Source: Saposhnikovia divaricata
Lineage: Eukaryota; Streptophyta; Magnoliopsida; Apiales; Apiaceae
Reading direction: 5' to 3'
NCBI GenBank assembly: GCA_036435485.1
Contig: CM071597.1
Coordinates: 177,612,147-177,676,146, forward strand
DNA: 64,000 nt
Made by a program: the position numbers and the translations under genes. Positions 22,548 through 32,487 of this stretch are shown one piece after another (position 1 is the first letter of the stretch; every line of letters begins with the position of its first letter). The notes beneath the pieces were generated by a model that had not been told where the DNA came from, made no database searches, and was given only the letters and a program-made list of their open reading frames with translations.

Positions 22548-25500
22548 TCAGTTCTGAAGGCCAGTTGAAGCTATGCAAAGCTTCAACTTTTCATTAGTAA
22601 CCACCTTAGTCAACATATCTGCAGGATTCTTTGAACCAAGGATTTTCTTCAAGGACAAAGTACCATTGCTAATCAACTCTCTTGTAAAGTGATATCTCAG
22701 CTGAATATGCTTCGTCCTAGCATGAAACACAGGATTCTTCGCAAGATGAATAGCACTCTGACTGTCGCTATACAAAGCACTGTCCGCCTGTTTCTTGCCC
22801 AACTCCTCAAGAAAATTCTTCAACCAAATCATCTCCTTGCTAGCTTCAGAGATAGCCATATATTCTGCTTCTGTGGTTGAAAGAGCAACACTCTTTTGAA
22901 GTCGAGACATCCAACTAATTGCTGTGCCACCCAACGTGAAAATATATCCCGTAGTACTTTTTCTTGTATCCAAACATCCACCCAAATCTGCATCAGAGAA
23001 CCCTTCCAAGATAACATCTTTCTTGCTGAAACATAATGCAACCTTAGATGTGCCTTTCAAGTAGCGCAACAACCACTTGACTGCTTCCCAATGCTCTCTT
23101 CCTGGATTAGACATGAACCTGCTAACAACTCCCACTGCATGAGCAATATCTGGCCTTGTACACACCATAGCATACATCAAACTGCCAACTGCAGATGCAT
23201 ACGGAACTTTAGCCATATCTTTCTTGCCTTCATCCGTTTTAGGTGACTGCTTTTTCGTGAGATTAAAGTGAGTCGCCAACGGTGTACTTCTGGTCTTCGC
23301 ATCCTGGACACTGAATTTCTGCAACAATTTCTCAATATACTTCTCTTGAGATAATTTCAAAGTACCTTCAGATCTATCCCTTATGATGCTCATACCAAGT
23401 ATCTGTTTTGCTGCACCCATATCTTTCATCTCAAACTCCTCAGACATCTGTCTCTTTAACCTGTTGATTTCCCTCATGTTTGATCCTGCTATCAACATGT
23501 CATCAACATACAACAACAATATGATATAAGATGAATCAAATTGTTTAAAATAACAACAATGATCCATAGCACTCCTAGTGTACCCATTCTTCATCATAAA
23601 GCTATCAAACTTCAAGTACCATTGTCTTGGCGCTTGTTTCAAACCATACAAGCTTTTTATAAGCTTACAAACAAGGTTTTCTTTCCCAGCTACCTGAAAT
23701 CCTTCTGGCTGTACCATGTAGATGTCTTCCTCAAGATCACCATGTAAGAACGCGGTCTTAACATCTAGTTGCTCTAGATGTAACTCCTCTGCAGCCACAA
23801 TACTTAGCACAATTCTAACAGTAGTCATCTTAACAACCGGAGAAAATATATCAGTATAGTCAATACCCTTTTTCTGTTGATAACCCTTGACTACTAACCT
23901 CGCCTTGTATCTCTTGCTGCCATCAGGTTCTTCTTTGATCCGGAACACCCACTTATTCTGTAAAGCCTTCTTTCCTGCTGGTAACTCTGTTAAAGACCAA
24001 GTCTCATTCTTCTCAAGAGAACTCATCTCTTCTTCCATGGCTGATTTCCACTGAACTGAATCATCCACCTGAACTGCCTCTGAATAACACTGAGGCCCTC
24101 CATCCTCAGTCAATAACATATAATATGCTGAAGGAGAAAATCTTTGTGGTGGCCTCACAATTCTGCTAGATCTTCTTACCTCAGCCTGTGGAGTAACTGG
24201 AACCGTGTCATTACCATTCCCCAAACTCCCACTATTTCCTGCAAGATCTTCTTCTGTAATCTCTTCAAGCACTGCTTTCTCTTTCTCATGTTGTTCCTTT
24301 GCAAACTCAGAATCGACTGCAAGCTTATCCTTGTACACTGCACTTTCGTTAAAAGTAACATCTCTACTTCTAACGACCTTCTTCGTTAGTTCATCCCAGA
24401 AACGGTAACCCATATCATCTGAGCCATAACCAATGAAGATACACTTCTTTGCTTTTGGATCAAGCTTGTCCCTATCAGAATCTTTAACACGCACATAAGA
24501 AACACAACCAAAAACTCGCAAGTGTGAAAGATTTACCTCCTTTTTCTGCCACTCTTCTTCAGGAATCTTGAACCCCAAAGGAACTGAAGGTCCTCTATTT
24601 ATGAGATACGATGCTGTGCTAACTGCATCTGCCCAAAAAGTCTTTGGCAACCCTGCATGCAATCTCATACTCTTGGCCCTCTCATTCAAGGTTCTATTCA
24701 TGCGCTCTGCAACACCATTCTGCTGCGGTGTCTCTGGAATAGTTTTGATCATTTTAATTCCATATTCTGCGCAATAGCTTTTAAACTCATCACTACTGTA
24801 CTCACCACCATTATCTGACATCAAACTCTTAACCTTCAAACCGGTCTGATTTTCAACTTCGGTCTTCCACTTCTTGAAAGTAGCAAACACATCTGATTTA
24901 TTCTTCAAGAAATAAACCCATACCTTTCTAGTGGAATCGTCAATGAAAGTGACATAGTAGCGAGATCCTCCCAACGACGCAACTGCTGTTGGACCATATA
25001 CATCTGTATGAACTAGCTCTAAGCTCTCGGCCTTGGGTATCCTCCCTGATTTTGCAAAAGTAACTCGTTTCTGCTTTCCAAGAACACATGGCTCACAGAA
25101 CCCAACTTCCACATTCTTCAGCTCTGGAATCTTACCCTTCGAAGTTAATAGCTTCATACCTTTTTCACTCATATGACCAAGTCTTTGGTGCCACAAAGTT
25201 GAAGACCCAATCTCATCAGCAACTGTATTTGCTTCATAGCTAGATTGTTCAACTATGTACAACGTCCCCTTTTTCTCTCCACGAGCAACAACTAGATTCC
25301 CCTTTATAACCTTCCACTGTCCGTCTCCGAAAGTAACTCGATACCCTTCCTTATCTAACTGACCCACAGATATCAACATCTTCTTCAGTCCAGGAATGTA
25401 CCTTACATCTTTCAACGTCCAGCTAGTCCCCAAAGAGGTCTTGAGATTAATATCTCCCATGCCCGTAATATCCAGAGTCTCATCATCAGCAAGACGGACT

Positions 25501-26435
25501 TTACCAAAATTTCCAAGTCTGAAATTTAACATCAAATCCTTGCAAGGGGTAGCATGGAATGATGCACCAGAATCCATAACCCATGATTCAACCGAACATT
25601 CAACACAACAAATCAAAGCATCGTCACTCACCACCTCTTCAACTACATTAGCTGAATTATCCTCTTTCTTCTTTCCTTTAGGAGCTGCGGGAGCCGTACA
25701 CTGATTTCTGAAGTGACCTTTCTTCTGACAATTCCAACAAACAATCTCCTTGCGATCTTTGGACTGTCCTCTCTTTTGTGACTTCGATCTGCTACGCCCC
25801 TGATTCTGCCCCCTATCGGACTTTCTGCCTCTACTCTCAGTACTCAACAAGGAACCTGACGACTCTCCTGAGTTTCTCCTACGAATATCTTCTCCAAGAA
25901 TCGCATCTCGAACTCCATCAAAAGTCATCTTACTGCTCCCAGATGAATTACAAATAGCAGTGACAAATCCTGACCAACTGTCAGGTAACGAGGATACCAA
26001 CAATAAGGCTTGTACTTCTTCATCGAATTTAATATCCACTGATGTCAATCTTGATAGGATAGAGTTAAATTCGTTCACATGATCAGCAACACAATCACCT
26101 TCATTCAATTTTGTGGCAAACAACAAGCGACACAAATATACCTTATTCGAAGCAGACGGCTTCTCATACATATTTGATAACGCCTTGATCAATCCATAAG
26201 TTGTCGTTTCCTTGACGATATTGTAAGCAACGTTCTTCGCCAAAGTCAATCTGACAACACCCAGGGCCTGCCTATCCAATAGCTTCCAATCTTTCTCATC
26301 CATCTTTTCTGGCTTCTTCTCCTCCAGCGGTTCGTGTAGTTTTTTCTGATACAAATAATCTTCAATTTGCATCTTCCAAAACCCAAAATCTTTGCCATCA
26401 AATTTGTCGATCTTTACTTTCCCTTCTTCTGCCAT
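22548..26435 (-). CDS. Copia Gag-Pol polyprotein (Tork/Tnt1-like), intact
   Basis: 1295 residues from ATG 26435 (MAEEGKVKIDKFDG). A GTG-started extension adds three residues and is less likely. Gag includes the CCHC knuckle CWNCQKKGHFRNQC (233-246). The aspartic protease has DSGA (288-291). Integrase has its HHCC finger (416-450) and catalytic Asp 477, Asp 541 and Glu 577, with PQQNGVAE. Reverse transcriptase has QLDVKTAFLHGDL and catalytic YVDD (976-979). RNase H has SDADLGG and STTEAEYMA. The order PR-INT-RT-RH defines Ty1/copia, and overall wording matches the Tnt1-94-like group. No lesion was found, so this copy could be autonomous. Confidence 0.96.
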   Translation of the reverse strand: MAEEGKVKIDKFDGKDFGFWKMQIEDYLYQKKLHEPLEEKKPEKMDEKDWKLLDRQALGVVRLTLAKNVAYNIVKETTTYGLIKALSNMYEKPSASNKVYLCRLLFATKLNEGDCVADHVNEFNSILSRLTSVDIKFDEEVQALLLVSSLPDSWSGFVTAICNSSGSSKMTFDGVRDAILGEDIRRRNSGESSGSLLSTESRGRKSDRGQNQGRSRSKSQKRGQSKDRKEIVCWNCQKKGHFRNQCTAPAAPKGKKKEDNSANVVEEVVSDDALICCVECSVESWVMDSGASFHATPCKDLMLNFRLGNFGKVRLADDETLDITGMGDINLKTSLGTSWTLKDVRYIPGLKKMLISVGQLDKEGYRVTFGDGQWKVIKGNLVVARGEKKGTLYIVEQSSYEANTVADEIGSSTLWHQRLGHMSEKGMKLLTSKGKIPELKNVEVGFCEPCVLGKQKRVTFAKSGRIPKAESLELVHTDVYGPTAVASLGGSRYYVTFIDDSTRKVWVYFLKNKSDVFATFKKWKTEVENQTGLKVKSLMSDNGGEYSSDEFKSYCAEYGIKMIKTIPETPQQNGVAERMNRTLNERAKSMRLHAGLPKTFWADAVSTASYLINRGPSVPLGFKIPEEEWQKKEVNLSHLRVFGCVSYVRVKDSDRDKLDPKAKKCIFIGYGSDDMGYRFWDELTKKVVRSRDVTFNESAVYKDKLAVDSEFAKEQHEKEKAVLEEITEEDLAGNSGSLGNGNDTVPVTPQAEVRRSSRIVRPPQRFSPSAYYMLLTEDGGPQCYSEAVQVDDSVQWKSAMEEEMSSLEKNETWSLTELPAGKKALQNKWVFRIKEEPDGSKRYKARLVVKGYQQKKGIDYTDIFSPVVKMTTVRIVLSIVAAEELHLEQLDVKTAFLHGDLEEDIYMVQPEGFQVAGKENLVCKLIKSLYGLKQAPRQWYLKFDSFMMKNGYTRSAMDHCCYFKQFDSSYIILLLYVDDMLIAGSNMREINRLKRQMSEEFEMKDMGAAKQILGMSIIRDRSEGTLKLSQEKYIEKLLQKFSVQDAKTRSTPLATHFNLTKKQSPKTDEGKKDMAKVPYASAVGSLMYAMVCTRPDIAHAVGVVSRFMSNPGREHWEAVKWLLRYLKGTSKVALCFSKKDVILEGFSDADLGGCLDTRKSTTGYIFTLGGTAISWMSRLQKSVALSTTEAEYMAISEASKEMIWLKNFLEELGKKQADSALYSDSQSAIHLAKNPVFHARTKHIQLRYHFTRELISNGTLSLKKILGSKNPADMLTKVVTNEKLKLCIASTGLQN

Positions 26436-26475
26436 CGCTCCCACTCGCCTGAAAACCTAGGCTCTTGATACCAGT

Positions 26476-26805
26476 TGTTGAGCATACAACAACGAAAGCA
26501 AAACCCAAAGCGAATAAACAAGAACAAGAAAATAACGACAATCACACAAGACAAAGATTTACGTGGTTCGGAAATTCCTACTCCACAAGCCACACTAATT
26601 TTGTATTGATCTCTCACAATTGTGTTGTGTTGTGTTATGTTACAATTACATGAGTATTTATAAGAGAAGAAACTGGGTCAACCAATCAGAGTCTAATTCT
26701 GAAATTCCTAACTCTAATCCTAACTCTAATTAGAGTCCAATTCTGGAATTCCTAACTCAAGTCAGAATCCGATTCTTAAACCTGATAGACTCCACAAACC
26801 CAACA
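26476..26805 (-). repeat. Tork copia LTR (5' LTR)
   Basis: 330-bp partner of 22113-22442. On minus it should contain the promoter. The join to TRIM-like DNA follows directly at 26806. Confidence 0.95.
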
Positions 26806-27238
26806 ATGCCCAACAAGTGGTATCAGAGCTAAGGTTATAACGGTCCATAACAATCTCGTATGGGCTCCAGATTGGATCCAGGAAGAGGCAGATGAGCTAT
26901 CCCAGGTTGGGCTTAAGGGGGAGCAGGTGGACTTTCCAATATAGGCCTACGGGGAGCCAAATAGGCAGGAACTTCCAGTATGGGTCAAGGGGAGCAGATC
27001 ACACAGAATGGTGGCAGATTCGACAGGTGTCGAGCCCGATGTGTGAAGGGGGAGATTGTTAGGAGTTGTCCCACATCGGTTGTGGGAGAGGCAGATAGCT
27101 AGTTTATAAGCAGCCAGATTAACTCCATTAGTATGAGGCCTTTTGGGAGTTAGCCGAAAACAAATCCGTGCGGGCTCGGCCCAAAGCGGACAATATCATA
27201 CTAATGTGGAGTTAAGGCCTGCTTAAGCAAGCCCAACA
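26806..27238 (+). mobile_element. TRIM-like element fragment: 5' LTR stub, PBS, internal region, 3' LTR
   Basis: ATGCCCAACA (26806-26815) looks like the last bases of a 5' LTR. It is followed by the initiator-Met primer site TGGTATCAGAGC (26818-26829), about 215 bp of non-coding interior and a polypurine tract (GAAGGGGGAGA, ending 27055). A 182-bp LTR (27057-27238) starts TGTTAGGAGTTGTCCCACAT and ends AAGCCCAACA. Very short LTRs and a tiny non-coding interior define TRIMs. Confidence 0.75.
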
Positions 27239-27748
27239 TCAACATCCGGGATGTCAACCGGAGCCTTACCCTTGGCTGTCTCCCCCTGTCAAAAAAAATG
27301 CTAGCAGAGACATTAGATATTTAAGACATTAATCATTTAAGCATCTGTCTCCCCCTGTCGCAAATACTTGAAGAGGCATTAAGCATATAATCTGTATATT
27401 AAGCAGAGACAAGTAAAGCTGAGTAATCAATATTTGACAGATAAAACAGATATAACTATTAAATATTCAAGATATTCTTCTCCCCCTTTCATCAACATAA
27501 AATTTTTAAAGAGAACACATACCAAACTCCCTTCGAAGCATACAAAATCTTTCAAGGTTTGATACATCCACAAAATGTGTCTCATGTCCAGTTGGAGAAT
27601 GAGACAGTTCCTTTTCCAAATGAGACTATCCCTTTGCCGAATAAGACTGTCCCTTTTGAAGCTGGGAAACATCATCTGCAAAAACTTCACAACCTCTAGC
27701 TAGATCAAGATTAGACTAAATAGATGCATGCAAAACCTGTAAATATAT
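27239..27748 (-). other. SIRE-like internal region, non-coding remnant
   Basis: It contains TCTCCCCCTGTC blocks at 27281 and 27346 and TCTCCCCCTTTCATCAACAT at about 27480, and a degenerate copy of the LTR 21-bp units (27596-27660). The pol genes expected here are absent. The 87-codon minus frame at 27427 has no domain. Confidence 0.5.
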
Positions 27749-29554
27749 TCATGTCTTAGGTACCCACCTTAAATTGGATCCTACTTTGTTAGTGTCTACA
27801 ATCTTATATAAATGTCTTTCATTTTTCTTAATCCAAATTTGAGCAATATTAATAGGGGCATGCATATATGAATTATATGGTTTAGAAGATGAGTTAGAAA
27901 CGTGGCCCTTTATACCACATAATCTAGAGCTAGAAGTTGGATGGCCTCTTTTACCACAATCCTTGCACTTCTCATATGGCATACTGTACTTCATAGTAGT
28001 CCTCTTCTTTGTCTTTTGAAATACACTCTTTTTGTCCGAGTTAAAACCCAGTCCTTCTTTTCCCAAAGAAGATTTTTGGCCTGCCAATATTATGTCTAGT
28101 GTGCCTTCTCCATGAACAAATTTAGCTAAGTCTTTCTTTAGACGGTCGATCTTTTCCTGCAATTCGGAGAAATTTTGTTCTGTGGCCGCCTTTTTGCTTT
28201 CAGTTTCCTTGAGAGAGTCTGTTTACTGCCTTAGTGTGGCTAAGCATGCATCTTTTATCTCAATCTCATTTTTCAGAAATGTATTTTCTTCAGAGAGCTT
28301 GGCTGTTCTTTCAGTGATCAACTTGTTCTCATCATCAAACGATTCCTCTTTCATCGAATCATCCATTTCACTTAGCACTTCATTCAAAGCTTGCTTTAGA
28401 TATGCATTTTTATCACGCAACTTCCTGTTTTGTGCCTGCAGAGATAGGAGATTTCTAGATACAATTGAATTTGAAGTAGTAATAGAATGTACCTCTTCGT
28501 CATCACTAGAACCATCCTCAATTCCCGCAAAACACATTTGAGCAACTTCATCATCGGAGTCAATTTCTATATCAGATTCATCGTCGCTCCATGTGAGGAA
28601 TGCTTTACCTCTTTTCTTCTCCTTATCTTTCTCATTTGTTCCAGAAGCTTTCAATTTCGCCTTGAGTTGAAAACAATTCCTTTGAAAATGACCTTTCTTG
28701 CCGCATTCGAAACAGACTTCATCAGTTGTGCTGTTTCTTAACTCCTTTTTGAATCCGTTGAATTTTTGAGGAGGTCGGCTAGCAGCTTTCTTCTTGGCTA
28801 GAAACTTCTGAAACCTCTTCGTTAGATGAGCAATTTCCTCGTCTGAATCTTCACTGGAATCTGCCATAGTTTGAAGAGCTACAGTCTTTTTCCTAGGTGC
28901 TTCTTCTTCCTCATCATACCTTCGAAGCTGATTCTCAAACTCTTCTAATTCACTGAAGAGGGTGAGTGTATCCATTTTTGAGATTAGGGAGGAATCCTGT
29001 AAAGTTGTTACCTTAGGAGCAAACCTTTTGGGGAGTGATCGAAGAATTTTTCTATTAATTTCTGCCTGAGGGATATGTCTTTCCAGAAGAGATATAGAGT
29101 TCATGAGTGTTAAAAACCGTCCCTGTGCTTCTTTTATGTCTTCATCTTTTTCCAATCTGAAGCTTTCATAGTCACTTAGAAGAAGATCAAGTTTGACCTC
29201 ACGAACCTTTGAAGTGCCTTCATGACTTACTACAATAGTATCCCAAACATGTTTTGTTGAAGTACATGCTGACACTTTCCGAAGTTCAGTAGCACATAGT
29301 CCATTGTGTAGAGAATTCATAGCTCGAGCATTATAGTTCAGAGAGTTGACTTCATCAACAGTGAGATCCTTTACTGGTTTGGGTTTGCCATCCTTCATGG
29401 GAATAGTGATGCCATTTTCAACTGCATCCCACTCATAGGTGTCCCTCTGGAGAAATATCTTCATCGGGAACTTCCAATCATTGTAATTTTCTGTTCCAAG
29501 TAAGAGTGGTGGAGCATTGATTGACCGTCTATCGTTCCAACCTGATTGTGCCAT
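27749..29554 (-). pseudogene. SIRE-type gag with one in-frame stop
   Basis: ATG at 29554 (MAQSGWNDRRSINAPPLL). Retrotransposon gag domain, then CCHC zinc knuckle CFECGKKGHFQRNC (281-294), acidic stretch and coiled coil. A TAA at 28225-28223 stops the frame after residue 443. The same frame reopens at once and continues to a second stop at 27749, passing a gag-like KCKDCGKRGH segment and a closing RWVPK motif. That motif normally precedes protease in copia polyproteins, but no protease follows. Gag forms the particle that packages RNA; a gag-only element would need pol in trans. Confidence 0.85.
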
Positions 29555-29597
29555 GGATCTTGCAACAACAACACTTAAACAAAGGTTAAATGCACCT

Positions 29598-29611
29598 GCT
29601 TTGATACCAAA
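29598..29611 (-). promoter_or_regulatory. Primer-binding site of SIRE-like element
   Basis: On minus the bases next to the 5' LTR read TTTGGTATCAAAGC, complementary to the 3' end of initiator tRNA-Met as is usual for SIRE elements. Confidence 0.8.
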
Positions 29612-31116
29612 TGAAATTTAGATAGCACAATATGTTGGACTGACAAGCGAATGAGACTGTCTCTTTTGTGAATGAGACTGTCTCTTTTGCAAATGAGACT
29701 GTCTCTTTTAGGAATGAGACTGTCTCTTTTGTTTAACAGAAAATTAACTGCAGAATATTAAATAACAGAATAAACAATAACAACACCAGGAATTTTCACT
29801 TGGTTCGGCCCCTAACCTCGTCTATGGCCTACATCCAAGTCCCTATGCCAACTAGCACAGAGATTATATTATTATCACAATAATATAAAGCTTACAGTTT
29901 TCTCGATTACAAATTTAAAGCCCCTTGGAAGAACCCTTCCCTTTGACACGGCTGTCACCTAGCAAACCTGCTACCTAGCCCACTGGCTACCTTGGCTTAT
30001 GATTTGTAATCCAAGCTAACTGCCACAACCCGGCACAAGTGATAATCAAAGTTTGTAACAAGATGAGTACAACTTCTAAACAAGATGAATATGAATGTAT
30101 ATGTTTGTGTATAGAAGTTGCATGGCAGAAAATGGATGGCTCGGTTCTTGCGCTGCCTTCAATTGGAGCTGAATCGGATATAGAATGGATAGCTCGGGCT
30201 CTCTTGTATATCTCTGGTGTGTTGTAGAGAATGATTAATTTTGTCCCCTGCCTGTCTTCATGCAGATTTGAGTCGATTAAATAGGCGCTCCAGAAGACAT
30301 AGCCGTTGTATATAGATTCCTCAGATTATAGCTGTTACTCACAATATATGTTGTATATCTCAGTTTGATGGGTTGTCTTTGAATATGTCTGTTAAAGCGT
30401 GCAGCCACTGATAGAGCAAAAAGATGCAGACTGATTTAATTAGCATTAGTCCTGAGAGAATATTTGTCAGAGTGACTAACATATGCAAAAGGAATAATGA
30501 TCACAGAATATGTTTTGATATTTAAAGCAAGGCTGCTCGTTTAGACTAAAGATGATGAAAGAGTTTTTAACACAAAACACTATAAGACATGAGTTGTATT
30601 TTAGTCAAAAGCACATTGATTCCTTTTAGAAAACAAAACATAGAATGTGGGTGTCAGATATTCATTTCTTTAAACAAACCACCTGCACTATTCCATTAGT
30701 GGAAAGTAACATATTATATAATAGGCATGTGGAGTGAATATGTTAAGCACAAAACATAAAAGTAGATAAAGCATATGTATTCTTTTAGCAAGTGGGTGTC
30801 ATATTGATTCCTTTAGAAAGTGGGTGACTAACATGCAGATGGAGATAAGTCATATAATATGCAATTGATATTCAAGGCGTGCTGTATGTTTTTGACTAAA
30901 GAGAATAAAAGTGATTCTAGCACAAAACATGAGATATACCTTTGGAGTCAATCAAGGAAAGTGGGTGACACTTTTCCTTTTGACTAATTGGAATGAGTGT
31001 ATTGATAATCTGGAAAGATGCTCTCAACATATAATATTCAAGAGACACAAATTCTGATATGGAGCTAGATTAAAAAATAATTCAAACACATCATCCTAAA
31101 AATCAATGTATTAATG
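29612..31116 (-). repeat. SIRE-like 5' LTR, uninterrupted
   Basis: 1505 bp. Near-identical to the left LTR apart from scattered substitutions, one extra 21-bp unit and a 13-bp insertion (TTCATTTCTTTAA at about 30660). It gives the pre-LINE structure of the target. The last bases diverge from the partner, so the outer edge may be off by a few bases. Confidence 0.88.
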
Positions 31117-31317
31117 TGTTTAGTGCTGTATATGGACTTCACCACTGGTTTGGTCATTCATAGTTTGAAGGTTGATAGTCTACTTCTCCACTGGTAAGAA
31201 CACTTGCAGAGTTGCAGTGACATCAACCTAACAAGGTAGATTTTGAGAAACACTAATGAAACTTGAAACTCACGTAACCAGTAGCATATTTTAAATACAT
31301 ATAATTGTAAACTATGG

Positions 31318-32382
31318 TGTTGGCCCCATATATTACAATTTTAAATGCATTGGCCCCAAATATCACAAGCTGGAATGTTGGTCTCAAATATCACGCTATA
31401 ACACAGTATCGTGTAGAAAACGCTACTTCGCCTAGCGTTTTGCCTCCTTTTTTTGGTTTTTTTTGTTGAAAAAGCTAATTGAAGTTTGGTCTTGGTTGAA
31501 GACTATAACGTTATAGGAGTGTTTTGGGGGGTGAGAACGCCACATAATTTTTTGTTTTTTTTATTTTCTCATTAATATATATTTTCAAACAATATTAAAA
31601 AAACTTATAACCAAATGGTTAATTAAAATTGTATTTTTTTTAACTGAGTCTGACGGCCTAATTTTTAAAAAATTGGGGGCTAGTCCCAATTTTTTAAAAA
31701 TCAGGATAAGTTAGGGTTTAGGATTTAGAAACCCTAAGTTCGTATACGGTTTATTCGTCTTTCCGAATATTTCTAAACCCAAAATGGAACTGTTGAACCC
31801 CAAAGGTTAACTGTTGAAAACCCGAGAAAATATAGATAAAATTTAAAAATTTTAAATAACAAATTGAATCCGACGGCCCGATTTTTTAAAAATCTGGGCC
31901 CCGATTTTTTAAAAATCAGGATAAGTTACGGTTTAGGATTTAGAGTTGTAAACAACCCTAAATTTGTATACGGTTTATTCGTCGTTCTAAAATATTTCTA
32001 AATCCAAAATGGAAACGTTGAACCCCAAAAATTAATTATTGAACCCCTAAGAAAATACAGATAAAATCTTAAAATTTTAATTAAAAATTTGAATCTGGTG
32101 ACCTGATCATTTAGTTATAAGTTTTTAATATTGTTTAAAAATACATATTTAGCAAAAAAAAAAAAGAAAAAAAAAAGTTAAAACACCACTACCACCAGTG
32201 GCGTCCCTTCCCCCTCCCCGACACGCCACTTCAAGTGGCATTCCCCTCCATATTTCCCCCGAAACACTGAACGTTTGGCATTAAAAAAAATAAAATGGGT
32301 GTGTTAGAGTGATATTTGGGACCATGTTTTTGAGCTGTGATATTTAGTACTCGAGAATTGTGATATTGGGAGTCTTTTTTCT
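31318..32382. mobile_element. Non-autonomous inverted-repeat element A
   Basis: Left arm 31318-31400 (GGTGTTGGCCCCATATATTA..., CCCAAATATCACAAGC) pairs with the reverse complement of 32300-32382 (CTCCCAATATCACAATT..., CCCAAATATCACTCTAACAC). The interior has two direct copies of a unit holding AGGATAAGTTA(G/C)GGTTTAGGAT (about 31700 and 31918) and no gene. It may belong to the Mutator or CACTA class; no TSD was identified. Confidence 0.5.
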
Positions 32383-32487
32383 TTAAAATATGCATTTTAA
32401 TGAAACTTTAATATGTTTTTTTTCAGTTTTTCAAAATATTAAGTATAATTCTTAATTTACAATTAAAGTTGAATCAATTTGAGAGAA

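Larger units (their letters stand above)
22113..26805 (-). mobile_element. Ty1/copia retrotransposon, Tork/Tnt1-like, complete
   Basis: The two 330-bp LTRs (22113-22442, 26476-26805) appear identical over their full length. On minus, ACTGGTATCAAGAGCC (26475-26460) next to the 5' LTR is the primer-binding site, and AAGTGGGAGAT next to 22443 is the polypurine tract. One intact Gag-Pol ORF lies between. Identical LTRs and an unbroken ORF indicate a very recent insertion. Confidence 0.95.
22113..27238. mobile_element. Composite insertion: intact Tork copia joined to a TRIM-like fragment
   Basis: The left end is the copia LTR terminus (TGTTGAGC at 22113) and the right end is a different LTR terminus (...GCCCAACA at 27238). 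TCAAC lies immediately outside both (22108-22112 and 27239-27243). The copia element alone has no TSD (TCAAC left, ATGCC right). The TRIM-like part has lost all but the last 8 bp or so of its 5' LTR. The whole behaves as one insertion with a single 5-bp duplication. Confidence 0.7.
15989..31116 (-). mobile_element. SIRE-like Ty1/copia element with gag but no pol (TR-GAG-like), hosting nested insertions
   Basis: Two matching LTRs bound it: 15989-21879 (interrupted by the LINE) and 29612-31116. Read on minus, TTTGGTATCAAAGC beside the right LTR (29611-29598) is an initiator-Met primer site, and a purine tract GGGAGAGAT abuts the left LTR at 21880. Between the LTRs the only own coding matter is a gag frame ending at a WVPK segment; no protease, integrase, RT or RNase H of this family was found. 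Removing the LINE plus one TSD copy (4420 bp) and the composite insertion plus its TSD (5131 bp) leaves about 5.58 kb. No outer TSD was found: GTCAC precedes 15989 and TGTTT follows 31116. The LTR end also reads TTAATG instead of CTAACA. Confidence 0.82.

Noticed and set aside
28182..28741. Plus-strand ORFs opposite the SIRE gag
   Set aside because: Shadows of gag on the other strand, hydrophobic without a domain.
15989..31116. Outer TSD of the SIRE-like element
   Set aside because: GTCAC (left) and TGTTT (right) do not match and the right LTR end is altered, so no TSD is claimed.
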